Notes: generated from the sequence alone by a model not told the origin. A DNA stretch of 64,000 nucleotides from Phycisphaeraceae bacterium (GCA_019454185.1 CP075368.1:806001-870000), one strand, 5' to 3'. Counted from the stretch's first letter, positions 1 to 9,297 are shown. Translations and numbers: made by a program.

Positions 1-1
1 G

Positions 2-2581
2 CCCTATCCCTACACACTGATTCTTCATGAGGGAGCCCGCACGCAGTTGATCTCGGATTCGGGTCTTCCGGTTGCCGGGCGTACGTTCAGGCAGGGGTGG
101 TGGCAGCCGATCGAACGCCAGCTCGATCTGACATCGACACGGATCGCGCCGACCGGTACGACGTCCCCGACGCACGCGGTCACGGTGTACGGTGTCAAGC
201 CCCAGCCGGTGATCACACAGGCCAGCGCGTACACGATCTACATCGATGCGCCGCAGGTGCTTGGCGGCGATGCCGATATCGGGGCGAGCGACGGCGGGGT
301 GCCGCCGGTGATCGAGGTGCGCCCCATCACGATCAACGGCGATGCGAGCTGGGGGAACTCTGACTATCTCGGACGGATATTGGCGATCCAGTTGACGAAC
401 CCGTTCAAAGATGTGGACATTCCGCTGAGCAGGGATGATGTGACCACGGATGGAACATCACTCTCGCCGACTGATGTTCTGTACACTTATTACATCGAGT
501 TCGGAGGCAGGACGTATAAGCTCGTCGCGATCGATCCCACGGATCTTTCCTCGCCGCAGAAGGCGATCGTGCTCCGGCGCGGCGAGACACGCAACTTCGT
601 GATTCTCGATGCCGAATACTCGACGTTCAATGCACGCTGGAATGCTGTGTATTCTCGGTACTCTACCGGCCCGATCGACCCTGACGGCTCTCCGTTCCGT
701 TCCTGGCTGAACGCCCAGCTCTCAGTCGAGAACACCACGGGTGTTGTCCAGCCCGTGATCATCCCAGCGATGAACGCCACGAGCGGCACTCTTGCCTCAG
801 CCGGAGAGATATTCGCAGGCACCGAGTCTCAGCATCGGTCGATCCGGTTGTGGCGAGCGATGATCAGCGGTGCGACAGATGACAATCTCACCGCATCATC
901 TGGTGCGAATAACAGAGAGAATGACTACCTGGTCGATCGACTGCGGGATCCCGCGGCTTCGGGGGTCTCTCTGAAGAGGGATCTGCCGCCCGGACAGAAC
1001 GACATCGGCGGCACGATCGGGCGCGAGGAGAGCTTCTCCGGCTCTCTCCCCGCAGGCAATGACAACACGGGCTTCACGATCGCCCTGCGAGCTTCGATCC
1101 GCCGTCCCGACGAGGGCACGGTTGGCGATACGGGCATTCCGGCATATGTGATTGAGTCGAAGACGAACAGCCGCAACTCTCGCACGTCGGATTCTCTCTC
1201 GACGGCTTCGCTGAACAAGTCGGACTTCACACCGAATACCAATGGTGCATACCAGCGGTTCACGACCTTTATTTCGGGCACGACGGGGGCGCCCCCTTCA
1301 GACATCCTTCTGGCAACGGCGCGCCAGCGTGCCGGGATCAAGACGGGTTCGGGGATCGGTAACAATCTTTCATCGGTCGCTTTCAGCAATCTGGTGGTGG
1401 AGTTCCCGCGCTCGCTGCGGAACAGGGTCAACAACGGGACGCTGCGGCTTGCGGATCTCTATCTGCCGATGGCCATTGGTCCCTTTGTTGAGATGGACGA
1501 GACCGGCGCGGCAACGCTCAACGACGCGAGCGCGGCAACCGACAGGTTCTACACGCTGGGCGAGGCGTTGGCGCTCGCACTCGATTATGACAGAGGACCG
1601 GCGGGGTCGCCCATGGAGGGGCTCGGGAACCCGCTGAGGAATCCGGGTATTGCCGATCCTCGTCCCGCCCTCGATCGCGGGCATCTGGTCCTCGACGATT
1701 ACGTTCTGTTCAGGAACGGTGGGGGTGCACTGCGGTTTGATTATCCGGTTGCCGGCGAGCCGCTGGACATCCTGTATGGGTCTGGTGCGCCCGCGGCATT
1801 GTCGCTCATGGACATTTTCCACACGATGGACGATCGGTACAGGTCTCAGCGAGTCGCGACATCGGGCCTCATCAACATCAACACTGCGCCGGTCGAGGTG
1901 CTCCGTGCAGCGAGGTTGCTGAGCCCGTTCGACCAGCGGAGTTCTGATTGGTGGTTCACGCCTGCATCGCAGCACAACCGGACGTCGGATATCGCTTCCA
2001 CGCTGGTGGCGTATCGCGACAAGATCCCGGTCCATCCGCGTCGCGGAGCCGGCTTCAACGTCGCGTCGATTCTCGATTTCACCGACTTGAACGATGGAGC
2101 CGATACGCTCAATTACGAGGGTGACAACAACGGTCGCTTCTTCACGACCGACGTGCCCGGGCTACGAGAGACACCCGGCATCCGATCTCTCGGCGAACTC
2201 TTCCTCCTCAGGGATACGCGACCGACCAATCCCGAGCGGACGCTTCATTCGATCGATCGTCTCGGATTCGACACGCAGAACCTGTCCGCTCCCGGTATGG
2301 ATACGGAGACCGGCTCATCGGGTGATGGCCTGAGCGATGATTTCGGCGAGCGGCTCGCGATCGTGAACGGCGTGGCCAATCTGTTCACCGTGAGGTCCGA
2401 CTACTTCGCGGTCTGGTTCGTTCTGCACGGCTATGCCGAGTCGGACCTGGCGTCGCTCAAGCCGACGGACCCGCTGGTGCCCTCGGTCGCGCGCAGGTTC
2501 CTGATGATTGTGGACAGGTCCAGCGTCGCGGTTCGGGGCGACGAGCCCCAGATTCTGCTCTTCAAGGAAGTGCCGTACTGA
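2..2581 (+). CDS. GspK-like type II secretion/pilus-related protein, 5' partial
   Basis: The reading frame is open from base 2, so the true start lies before the window and at least 859 codons are present. A helix-hairpin-helix-like motif, LININTAPVEVLRA, sits near bases 1869-1910. This motif is characteristic of GspK minor pseudopilins, where it precedes the folded domain that caps the pseudopilus. The C-terminus contains FTVRSDYFAVWF, also like the end of GspK proteins. The rest has no recognised domain and is far longer than the usual 300-350 residues of GspK, so it is at most a distant relative. It is read towards the tRNA-Pro gene. Family placement rests on these two motifs only. Confidence 0.55.
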   Translation, partial: PYPYTLILHEGARTQLISDSGLPVAGRTFRQGWWQPIERQLDLTSTRIAPTGTTSPTHAVTVYGVKPQPVITQASAYTIYIDAPQVLGGDADIGASDGGVPPVIEVRPITINGDASWGNSDYLGRILAIQLTNPFKDVDIPLSRDDVTTDGTSLSPTDVLYTYYIEFGGRTYKLVAIDPTDLSSPQKAIVLRRGETRNFVILDAEYSTFNARWNAVYSRYSTGPIDPDGSPFRSWLNAQLSVENTTGVVQPVIIPAMNATSGTLASAGEIFAGTESQHRSIRLWRAMISGATDDNLTASSGANNRENDYLVDRLRDPAASGVSLKRDLPPGQNDIGGTIGREESFSGSLPAGNDNTGFTIALRASIRRPDEGTVGDTGIPAYVIESKTNSRNSRTSDSLSTASLNKSDFTPNTNGAYQRFTTFISGTTGAPPSDILLATARQRAGIKTGSGIGNNLSSVAFSNLVVEFPRSLRNRVNNGTLRLADLYLPMAIGPFVEMDETGAATLNDASAATDRFYTLGEALALALDYDRGPAGSPMEGLGNPLRNPGIADPRPALDRGHLVLDDYVLFRNGGGALRFDYPVAGEPLDILYGSGAPAALSLMDIFHTMDDRYRSQRVATSGLININTAPVEVLRAARLLSPFDQRSSDWWFTPASQHNRTSDIASTLVAYRDKIPVHPRRGAGFNVASILDFTDLNDGADTLNYEGDNNGRFFTTDVPGLRETPGIRSLGELFLLRDTRPTNPERTLHSIDRLGFDTQNLSAPGMDTETGSSGDGLSDDFGERLAIVNGVANLFTVRSDYFAVWFVLHGYAESDLASLKPTDPLVPSVARRFLMIVDRSSVAVRGDEPQILLFKEVPY

Positions 2582-2625
2582 GGCGACAGAGGCCCGGTGC
2601 CTGAGACTATCTGCCCCACCCCCCG

Positions 2626-2658
2626 ACGCGGCGGTATCGATCGGCGATGCCGCCGCGT
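2626..2658 (+). terminator. Possible terminator hairpin after the GspK-like gene
   Basis: An inverted repeat of 9 bases (ACGCGGCGG at 2626-2634 with CCGCCGCGT at 2650-2658) lies 45 bases after the stop codon. It is followed only by CACCTTTCC, not a good T-run, so it could instead be a processing structure before the tRNA. Confidence 0.35.
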
Positions 2659-2682
2659 CACCTTTCCTACACTGTCACGTCC

Positions 2683-2756
2683 CAGGGTGTAGCTCAGCTT
2701 GGTAGAGCGCGTGGTTTGGGTCCACGAGGCCGCAGGTTCGAATCCTGTCACCCTGA
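2683..2756 (+). tRNA. tRNA-Pro (anticodon TGG)
   Basis: A complete 74-base cloverleaf can be folded: acceptor stem CAGGGTG/CACCCTG, D stem GCTC/GAGC, anticodon stem CGTGG/CCACG with loop TTTGGGT giving anticodon TGG, T stem GCAGG/CCTGT with loop TTCGAAT, and discriminator A at 2756. The 3' CCA is not encoded and must be added after transcription. A TACACT box at 2668-2673, ending 9 bases before the mature 5' end, could be its -10 element. The next protein gene begins only five bases after the discriminator base. Confidence 0.97.
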
Positions 2757-2761
2757 TTCGC

Positions 2762-3361
2762 ATGGGAGTTTTTCTGACAAACATCACGCTACGAGGTGTT
2801 GCGCCCCAGCGCGTCTCGGATTGGCTTCGGAAGAACGAGCGTCAGGCGTTTGTGTCCGGCGAGGTGCGAGGATGCACGGTCGTGTGCGACAGCGTCTGCG
2901 ATGAGCAGGAACCCGAATCGCTCGCAGAGCTGGGTGCCGCGCTGTCCAAAGATCTGAAGTGCCCTGCACTCGGCGCCATGGTTCACGATAGTGACGTGCT
3001 CATCCTGATGCTCTTTGAGCAAGGGCGTGTCGTCATGGACTACAACTCGGCCCCTTCGTACTTCGAGGATGAGGAGCCGCAGGCGCCATCGGGTGCCGAC
3101 GCTGCCGCCCTTTGCCGCGCTTTCGGTTCGGAGCGAGTGGCGGAGGTGGAGCGGATCCTGAATCAATGGTCGGATCCTGAGGTGGACGTGGAAGCCGATT
3201 TCGACGAGAGCGCATTTGATTCTGAGGAGATGCGTTTGGCGGCGTTGGCCGAGGCATTGGGGCTTCCCGAGGCGGTTGCGGTGGTGAGTTATGTATCCCT
3301 TCAGGAGGGTGACATCGACGAGCTCGGCGAGGATGCGCCCTCATTCGAGGAGATCGAGTAA
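2762..3361 (+). CDS. Conserved-looking acidic protein of unknown function
   Basis: A 199-residue protein with no domain I can name. The N-terminal half reads like a folded domain, with the stretches DSDVLILMLFEQG and MDYNSAPSYFED. The C-terminal half is rich in Asp and Glu and ends EEIE. ATG 2762 was chosen because any earlier in-frame start would lie inside the tRNA-Pro gene. There is no Shine-Dalgarno sequence, since the bases before the ATG are the 3' end of the tRNA. Translation may therefore depend on tRNA processing of a joint transcript, which would leave an mRNA with almost no leader. It is cytoplasmic as far as can be seen: no signal peptide or membrane segment. Confidence 0.7.
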   Translation: MGVFLTNITLRGVAPQRVSDWLRKNERQAFVSGEVRGCTVVCDSVCDEQEPESLAELGAALSKDLKCPALGAMVHDSDVLILMLFEQGRVVMDYNSAPSYFEDEEPQAPSGADAAALCRAFGSERVAEVERILNQWSDPEVDVEADFDESAFDSEEMRLAALAEALGLPEAVAVVSYVSLQEGDIDELGEDAPSFEEIE

Positions 3362-3423
3362 GGGGTGGGCCTCGCTCTTTGATTCGCGAGCCGAGTCCCT
3401 GGGCCCGACTTCGCTGCTCTGCG

Positions 3424-3429
3424 TATCGT
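3424..3429 (+). promoter_or_regulatory. -10 box (TATCGT) for a leaderless start of the permease
   Basis: TATCGT ends six bases before GTG 3436, where no ribosome binding site is present. The same spacing recurs at eight other genes in this window. No clear -35 element was seen. Confidence 0.5.
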
Positions 3430-3435
3430 CCGACC

Positions 3436-4569
3436 GTGACGACGCGACTCGGTTCAACCACGAGTTCCATCACGCCCGCTGTGGCGCGAGCCCGGTGGCC
3501 GCTCTCCGGTGCTGTCGGGGGTGCGGTCGTCCTGTTCATGCTGGCGATCTGCCTCGGCAGTCTGCCCTGGACACTCGCGTCGACGGGTGCGGGCCCGGCC
3601 TACGCGACCGGATTGGTCGAGGATGCGAGGAGGTCGCCGGGTGATGGGTATGTGCTGGGCACCGACCACCTGGGGCGTTCGCTTCTGGTGCGATGTCTTG
3701 CCGGCGGGGCGGTCTCATTGCTGGTCGGGCTGGCCTCGGGAATCCTCGCTGTGTCGATCGGGACCCTGTACGGCGCGATTGCGGGTTACGTCGGTGGGCG
3801 TGTTGACGCTGTGATGATGCGAGTGGTCGATGTGCTCTACGGGCTTCCGTACGTTCTGCTGGTTGTGTTGCTCGCTGTTGCAGGTCAGGCGATCACCGAG
3901 GAGTACCAGGCCCGGACGAAAGAGCGTGCGTCCTGGGTGCGAGCTGAAGCGGCCCAGCGAATTGTGGAGGCCGATCAGTCAGCGGCCAGCCCCGTTTCCT
4001 CTCGGCCCTCTCGTGAGACGATAGATTGCTGGATGGTCGTGAATCCGGCCGAGCGCGACGCACTCGAAGAGGCGGCGTTGGTGGTTCTGCCCCCTCGGGT
4101 GATCTCTGAGCGAACGAGAGCCGCTCTCGACGCCGCGACGTTGCTGGTCGCGATCGGGTGCGTGAGTTGGCTGACGATGGCCCGGGTGATCAGGGGGCAG
4201 GTGCTCTCGCTGAAGGAGCGTCCCTTTGTGGAGGCGGCGCGAGCCGCGGGGGCATCGCCGGTCCGTGTCTTCGCACGACACCTGCTGCCGAATCTCGTGG
4301 GGCCGATCGTTGTGTATACAACGTTGACCGTGCCGCAGGCGATCCTTCAGGAGAGCTTCCTGAGCTTTCTCGGGATTGGGGTGCGTCCTCCGCTGCCGAG
4401 TTGGGGAAACCTCGCGGCGGATGGCCTGGCAGAGATCAACACCTTCAGGTCGCACTGGTGGCTGCTGGCGTTTCCGTGCGTGCTGCTGGCGGCGACGCTG
4501 CTGTCGCTGAACTTTGTCGGTGAGGCGTTACGTGAGTCGTTCGACCCGCGTTGGAGGCGTCGGCGATGA
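3436..4569 (+). CDS. Oligopeptide ABC transporter permease, DppC/OppC family, with insert
   Basis: Inner-membrane permease of a peptide-type ABC importer, 377 residues against about 290-300 for the family. The N-terminal membrane segment lies near residues 20-40. The EAA loop that contacts the ATPase is clear (EAARAAGASPVRVFARHLLPN), as is the family stretch QESFLSFLGIG followed by PPLPSWG. Between the helix ending VLLAVAGQAI and the helix starting LLVAIGCVSW there is an extra soluble segment of about 75 residues. GTG 3436 is preferred because a -10-like box lies six bases before it; TTG 3379 and GTG 3481 are alternatives. The gene ends in an ATGA overlap with the ATPase gene. No DppB partner or binding protein is nearby. 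Confidence 0.85.
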   Translation: MTTRLGSTTSSITPAVARARWPLSGAVGGAVVLFMLAICLGSLPWTLASTGAGPAYATGLVEDARRSPGDGYVLGTDHLGRSLLVRCLAGGAVSLLVGLASGILAVSIGTLYGAIAGYVGGRVDAVMMRVVDVLYGLPYVLLVVLLAVAGQAITEEYQARTKERASWVRAEAAQRIVEADQSAASPVSSRPSRETIDCWMVVNPAERDALEEAALVVLPPRVISERTRAALDAATLLVAIGCVSWLTMARVIRGQVLSLKERPFVEAARAAGASPVRVFARHLLPNLVGPIVVYTTLTVPQAILQESFLSFLGIGVRPPLPSWGNLAADGLAEINTFRSHWWLLAFPCVLLAATLLSLNFVGEALRESFDPRWRRRR

Positions 4570-5609
4570 ATCAGAGGGTACAGGATGCCGGGTCGGAGCG
4601 ACTGCTCACGGTTCGTGATCTCACGGTCTCATTTCCGGGGACCGGGTTCCCGGCTCGGGTGGTTGAGGGTGTCTCTCTGAGTGTCGCTCGGAACCAGACA
4701 CTCGCTGTTGTGGGAGAGTCGGGCAGCGGGAAGTCGATGACCGCGCTCGCGATCATGCGACTGTTGCCGGATTCGGCGGTTGTTGAGCGGGGGCAGATTC
4801 ACCTGTGCGAGGGCGGTGCGACGACCGCTCTGGAGTCGCTCGGCAAACGCGAGATGGTACGGGTTCGGGGTGGGCGGATCGCGATGATCTTTCAGGAGCC
4901 GATGACGTCGCTGAATCCCGTGTTGACGATCGGCGATCAGTTGCTCGAGGCGGTGCGTTTGCACCGGCCTGAAGCGGCCGATGCGGAGCGGCTCGTCACG
5001 GAGGAACTCGAACGCATGGGTATCCGGGGTGCGGGCTCGCGGCTTGGCGCGTATCCCCACGAGTTCTCGGGCGGGATGCGTCAGCGTGTGATGATCGCGA
5101 TGGCGCTTCTGTGTCGTCCGTGCGTGCTGATCGCGGATGAACCGACGACGGCTCTTGATGTGACTGTGCAGGCGCAGGTGCTTGACTTGATCGACCAGGC
5201 GCGCCGTGAGAGGGATTTGGGCGTGATGCTGATCACCCACGATCTCGGTCTTGTCGCGCAACGTTCCGACCGAATCTGTGTGATGTATCGGGGACGGGTG
5301 GTCGAATACGGCTCGACACGTGAGGTGCTTGCCTCGCCCGCGCATCCGTACACGCGTGCCTTGATTTCGTGTATGCCGGGAGTGGGGCGAAGGGGCGGGC
5401 GGCTTCCGATCGTGTCGGAGATCATGAGCAGCGTGGAGTCGATACGTGGGACGCTCGGCGGGCTGACGCCGTGGTGGCCTGAGCATGGCCCTCCCCCCGG
5501 GGGGACTCCGGTGGGGGAGAGCAGCGTGCTTGTTCCTGTAGGGCCCGGGCGGCTTGTCGGGGTGTGGGCGGAGCCGATGGCTCTCGCGTGCGGAAGCACG
5601 GACGTGTAA
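4566..5609 (+). CDS. Oligopeptide ABC transporter ATP-binding protein, DppD/OppD family
   Basis: Cytoplasmic ATPase that powers the peptide importer, 347 residues. Walker A is GESGSGKS near residue 55. The Q-loop is in FQEPMTSLNP, the signature is FSGGMRQRV, Walker B is VLIADEPTTALD and the H-loop is in LITHDLGL. The family-specific PYTRALISCMP follows, but the usual Cys-rich oligopeptide C-terminal motif is not seen; the tail is Gly/Pro-rich instead. ATG 4566 overlaps the permease stop codon as ATGA, so the two are almost certainly translated together. The second ATPase (DppF) is absent here. Confidence 0.92.
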   Translation: MNQRVQDAGSERLLTVRDLTVSFPGTGFPARVVEGVSLSVARNQTLAVVGESGSGKSMTALAIMRLLPDSAVVERGQIHLCEGGATTALESLGKREMVRVRGGRIAMIFQEPMTSLNPVLTIGDQLLEAVRLHRPEAADAERLVTEELERMGIRGAGSRLGAYPHEFSGGMRQRVMIAMALLCRPCVLIADEPTTALDVTVQAQVLDLIDQARRERDLGVMLITHDLGLVAQRSDRICVMYRGRVVEYGSTREVLASPAHPYTRALISCMPGVGRRGGRLPIVSEIMSSVESIRGTLGGLTPWWPEHGPPPGGTPVGESSVLVPVGPGRLVGVWAEPMALACGSTDV

Positions 5610-5612
5610 AGT
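5607..5612 (+). promoter_or_regulatory. -10 box (TAAAGT) for a leaderless start of the glycosyltransferase
   Basis: TAAAGT overlaps the stop codon of the preceding ATPase gene and ends six bases before ATG 5619. No ribosome binding site is present, so the glycosyltransferase may have its own promoter despite lying only nine bases after its neighbour. Confidence 0.5.
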
Positions 5613-5618
5613 GGTGCT

Positions 5619-6746
5619 ATGCGGGTCTTGATCATCGCCGATGAGATTTTCGGCACGCGGGAGCGGTCGATGCTCTCGCGTCTAGAGATCGGGCTGGCGG
5701 ACGAGGGGGTTCGTGTCGCGCACGCTCTTCCCGAGGGGCTTGCGGGTGTCGCTGGTGTCGGGCCGTTGATTGAGGCCATGAGTTACGATGCCACGCGGGT
5801 GCCGTTTACGCGCGGGCTCCGTGCGGCACGGCTCGCGTCTCAAGCGGTCTCGATCCAGCAAGCCGAATCGGAGAGGGGCCAGTCTCAAGCTTCGGGCAGG
5901 TCGGTCGATGTTGTTCACGCCTTCGGGGGCGCGGCGTGGGATCTGTCTCTGGATGTTGCCCGGCGCATCGGATCTGCCATTGCCTTCGAGGTCTGGCGTA
6001 TGGGACTGGTGGATCGAGCGGTCTCGATCAGCAGGCGGGACCCGCAGGTGCAGCGGGTGTTTCTGGCGCCGGACATTACGATTGAGCGGCGGCTGAAGGC
6101 GGCGGGATTGACGGCGGTGCGTGCCGCGCCGTGGGGAGTGCACGCGATCGCGAGAACTCGACCGGCGGTATCGCCGGATCGTTCCGTCAGCATCGTGATC
6201 ACGGGAGGAGGGAGAGACGCAAGGGCAACGCTCGCGGCTCTTGAGGGGGTCGGGTTGGCGACATCCGAGCGTGCCGACGCGGTGATTTTCATGGATGCCA
6301 TGGCGGCGCGGCGTTCGAGGGCGTGGTCGGTTGCGAAGCGGTTGGGGCTGCTCGGTCGCCTGTCGCTGATTGACGATATCGAGATGCGCCGGGATATCGC
6401 GCTGCGTGCTGATATTCTGGTGCAGCCGGAGGCGGTGGGCGAGCAGCGGAGCGTGCTGCTCGACGCGATGGCGGCGGGCATGGTGGTTGTAGCCGCGGCG
6501 GATCCGGGTGTTTCGTGGCTCGTGGATGACAAGACGGCTTGGCTCGTGGATGAGCACACGCCTCGCGTGTGGGCGAACACGATCGCGCGAGCGTTGAGTG
6601 ATCCGGCCCGAGCGAGGGCTCTTGCGGCGCGAGCATCCGCGCAGGTCGCGCAGGAGCATCGCGCGACCTCGCATGTCGCTTCGGTTCTCGGGGCGTATGA
6701 GTGGGTCGTCGGAGGCCCGCGGGCCCGGGTTGGACCCAGGTCATGA
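5619..6746 (+). CDS. Glycosyltransferase, GT4-like (group 1)
   Basis: A 375-residue protein with the two-domain layout of GT-B glycosyltransferases. It opens MRVLIIADEIFGTRERSM and has a linker region VVHAFGGAAWDLSLDVARR near residue 105. The C-terminal half carries VSIVITGGGRDARATLAAL and QPEAVGEQRSVLLDAMAAG, matching the sugar-nucleotide region of family 4 enzymes (E-x7-E-type loop, here partly altered). It probably transfers a sugar to an envelope glycan or lipid; donor and acceptor cannot be read from sequence. It follows the ABC transporter by nine bases. The EX7E match is imperfect, so it could be a diverged or non-catalytic member. Confidence 0.7.
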   Translation: MRVLIIADEIFGTRERSMLSRLEIGLADEGVRVAHALPEGLAGVAGVGPLIEAMSYDATRVPFTRGLRAARLASQAVSIQQAESERGQSQASGRSVDVVHAFGGAAWDLSLDVARRIGSAIAFEVWRMGLVDRAVSISRRDPQVQRVFLAPDITIERRLKAAGLTAVRAAPWGVHAIARTRPAVSPDRSVSIVITGGGRDARATLAALEGVGLATSERADAVIFMDAMAARRSRAWSVAKRLGLLGRLSLIDDIEMRRDIALRADILVQPEAVGEQRSVLLDAMAAGMVVVAAADPGVSWLVDDKTAWLVDEHTPRVWANTIARALSDPARARALAARASAQVAQEHRATSHVASVLGAYEWVVGGPRARVGPRS

Positions 6747-6953
6747 TCGGCGTGCGGCGGATTCGGGGCGTTCTCGGGCGATAGAACGGGTTATGGGGCC
6801 GCAAATCGCCTCAAACTCGGCTTGTTTCTGCCAGAACATCGTGCATGCTGAAGAGGGAGAAAGTTTCTCTTCAGTCGTGCATGGTGAGTCGCCCGTGTGA
6901 GCGGCGTTACGAACGGCAGTTCGGTGATCGCGGGACAAAGAGGCAGGTGGGAC

Positions 6954-7649
6954 ATGCTCAGAGTGGCTTCCGTCGTTGTGTTGGCGATTCTCAGCGGCTC
7001 GACGCACGCTCAGTGCGTGGTGATGCCGGCATCGTCGGCTCGGTACCCCAGTGCGATGGTTGATGATGTGAGGCGTCCGGGCTTCAACGGGCTGATGTAC
7101 ACCAGGCGCCCGGTGATCGGCGGTGTTGACGTTTGGGCCGTCGAGAGCGGCAGCCCTGGTGCTGATTACTACGGAGCCCATGGGGCGGAGAGCATGGCGA
7201 TCGGGGTTTTTGTTGATCCGATTGAGCCATTCAACTCGTTCGACTACGGCATCGTGAGCCCGTGGCAGGTCGCGAACGATCGATCGGAGCGGGGCAGCCG
7301 GGTGACGAATCCCTACAACCGAGCGAGGAATCGGGCGGGCGATCGCCTTGAGCAGGCGCGGCACGAGTGGCTGCGCGAGAACGGGCTCACGGGCGGCGTT
7401 CGTACCCACGTGAACGATGCGACCCTGCATGCTCCTGCGGATCGTCGTGATTCGGCACTTCCCACCCCTCGCGCGAGGATTCAGATTCCCGAGGGAGAGC
7501 CCCGGCTCCACCGGAACATGCGGGTCGAGGGTCCTGCACGCATCTCATTGCCGCCCGGCGCATCGGCAGAAATCGTGCGGCATGTCGGTCGCACCGGGGG
7601 ATACGTCGGAGATGATCAGGGCGTGATCCGTATGGCAAACAAGGACTGA
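6954..7649 (+). CDS. Secreted protein of unknown function
   Basis: A 231-residue protein starting with a clean signal peptide: MLRVASVVVLAILSGSTHAQ, with probable signal peptidase I cleavage after THA. ATG 6954 is preferred over the upstream GTG 6897 because it begins the signal peptide directly and is preceded by AGGTGGG. The mature part is rich in Arg, Gly and Pro and contains the phrases VDVWAVESGSPG, ADYYGAHGAE and EGPARISLPPGASAEIVRHV, but no known domain. It is expected in the periplasm or at the surface. The 207 bases before it hold no other gene. Confidence 0.7.
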   Translation: MLRVASVVVLAILSGSTHAQCVVMPASSARYPSAMVDDVRRPGFNGLMYTRRPVIGGVDVWAVESGSPGADYYGAHGAESMAIGVFVDPIEPFNSFDYGIVSPWQVANDRSERGSRVTNPYNRARNRAGDRLEQARHEWLRENGLTGGVRTHVNDATLHAPADRRDSALPTPRARIQIPEGEPRLHRNMRVEGPARISLPPGASAEIVRHVGRTGGYVGDDQGVIRMANKD

Positions 7650-7769
7650 CAGTCGGCGATATGCTGTCTGTGGCACCGAATGACGACCGGCTGATCCCGT
7701 GGTGGCGATCGGCCGGTCGGTATTCGCTTTCTGAGCGGGTCGTGCGGTGCCGCCTCGGAGCGACGCCTG

Positions 7770-9287
7770 ATGTCCGGTCGGTTGCCGTTTGATCCTGCGA
7801 GATTGCCTCCTCGGTCTGCTTCGCTGAGCGCGGGTTTACCGGCGGATCGTCCGCTGACCGTTGCTGAACTTGCGCAACGGATCGATGGCGCGTTGAAGGG
7901 CGGGCTTCCGAGGACGATCCGGGTCGTTGGCGAGATTAGTGGGGCGGTACAGCGGACGCATTGGTACTTCAATGCCAAGGACGACGCGGCGGTCGTCTCG
8001 TGCGTCATGTTTGCATCCGCGGCGAGTCGATCGAGGATCGCCATTGAGAACGGTCGAACGTACGTTCTTTCCGGCAGGGTCGAGTTCTATGCGAAGTCGG
8101 GCAAGGTCTCGCTTCTGGTCGACCGGATCGAGCCCATCGGCGAGGGTGAGCTCGATGCTGCGTTTCGAAGACTGTGCGAGGAGTTGCGAGCGTTGGGCTG
8201 GTTCGCGCCGGAGCGAAAGCGGGCCCTGCCGGCGTTCCCGCGGCGTGTGGCCGTCGTGACGAGCGCCACGGGCGCGGCCCTCCAGGATGTCATCAAGACA
8301 GCCGGCGTCAGGTGCGCTGCGGTGGACATTGTGGTTGTGGATGTGCGTGTTCAGGGTGAGCGAGCAGCGGAGGAGGTCGCGAGGGCGATTCGCGCGATCG
8401 GCCGCCGCAGTGCTGAGTTGTTGATCGATGCGATCATTGTTGCGCGCGGCGGGGGTTCGAAGGAGGATCTCTGGACGTTCAACGAGCGAGTGGTGGCGCA
8501 CGCCATTGTTGATTCACCGATTCCGGTTGTCGCGGCGATCGGTCACGAGACGGATACGACGATCGCAGAGCTTGTTGCCGATGAGCGTGCCTCAACACCG
8601 ACGCAGGCCGCGATGCGTCTGATGCCCGATCGCGGCGAGCTGCTCCGGCAGGTAGGTGACTCTCGCTCGAGACTGCATGCAGCGGTCCGGCGCGTGCTGC
8701 AATCCGAGGGGCAGAGACTCCGGTATGTGGCTCGACAGCCGATCTTCCGAGATCCGGGCTGGCTTCTCTGGCGGTCGCAGGCGGAGGTCGTGCGTGCATC
8801 TGAGCGTCTTGCCGGTGTCGTGAGGCGTCGGGTGCTCGATGGGCGAGTCGCCATCGCCCAAGCATCCCAGAAAGCAGAGAGAGTCTCGCCGGAGGTCCGG
8901 ATCAAGTATCTCGGATCGAGACTGGAAGCTTCGACAGGGCGGCTTGGAGTGGCGCTCCAGAGATTCCAGAGAGAGCGAGTTCAGCGGATCGACGCGGCGT
9001 CGAGGCAGCTCGAATCGGTGGGCCCGAGGTCCGTGCTCGGTCGTGGCTATTCTTGGACCATTCGCAAGGATGGCTCGATACTTCGGTCTGTGTCGCAAGT
9101 GGCTGCCGGCGACACTCTGACGACGCAACTCGCCGACGGTCGAGTTGAGTCGGTCGTGGGGGGAAGCACAAGCGTGGAACTGCTCGGACGTCTCCGCGGC
9201 TCTCACGCATCTCGGCGAAGAGCGGTGGATCCCGGCACCCCGATGCTCTTTGACTCGGCTCCTCACGGAGGCGGACAGGATCAGTGA
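7770..9287 (+). CDS. xseA: Exodeoxyribonuclease VII large subunit
   Basis: Catalytic subunit of the single-strand exonuclease ExoVII, 505 residues. The N-terminal OB-fold (residues 28-125) contains RVVGEISGAVQRTHWYFNAKD, typical of XseA. The catalytic region has RVAVVTSATGAALQDV, then IIVARGGGSKEDLWTFN and PVVAAIGHETDTTIAE, all hallmark stretches. A long helical region follows and ends GRGYSWTIRKDGSILRS. The start at ATG 7770 follows CGGAG ten bases upstream. xseB begins ten bases after its stop, so the two subunits are made together. Confidence 0.96.
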   Translation: MSGRLPFDPARLPPRSASLSAGLPADRPLTVAELAQRIDGALKGGLPRTIRVVGEISGAVQRTHWYFNAKDDAAVVSCVMFASAASRSRIAIENGRTYVLSGRVEFYAKSGKVSLLVDRIEPIGEGELDAAFRRLCEELRALGWFAPERKRALPAFPRRVAVVTSATGAALQDVIKTAGVRCAAVDIVVVDVRVQGERAAEEVARAIRAIGRRSAELLIDAIIVARGGGSKEDLWTFNERVVAHAIVDSPIPVVAAIGHETDTTIAELVADERASTPTQAAMRLMPDRGELLRQVGDSRSRLHAAVRRVLQSEGQRLRYVARQPIFRDPGWLLWRSQAEVVRASERLAGVVRRRVLDGRVAIAQASQKAERVSPEVRIKYLGSRLEASTGRLGVALQRFQRERVQRIDAASRQLESVGPRSVLGRGYSWTIRKDGSILRSVSQVAAGDTLTTQLADGRVESVVGGSTSVELLGRLRGSHASRRRAVDPGTPMLFDSAPHGGGQDQ

Positions 9288-9297
9288 AAGGACATAT

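Noticed and set aside
2699..2761. Upstream start for the unknown protein after tRNA-Pro
   Set aside because: It would place coding sequence inside the tRNA gene.
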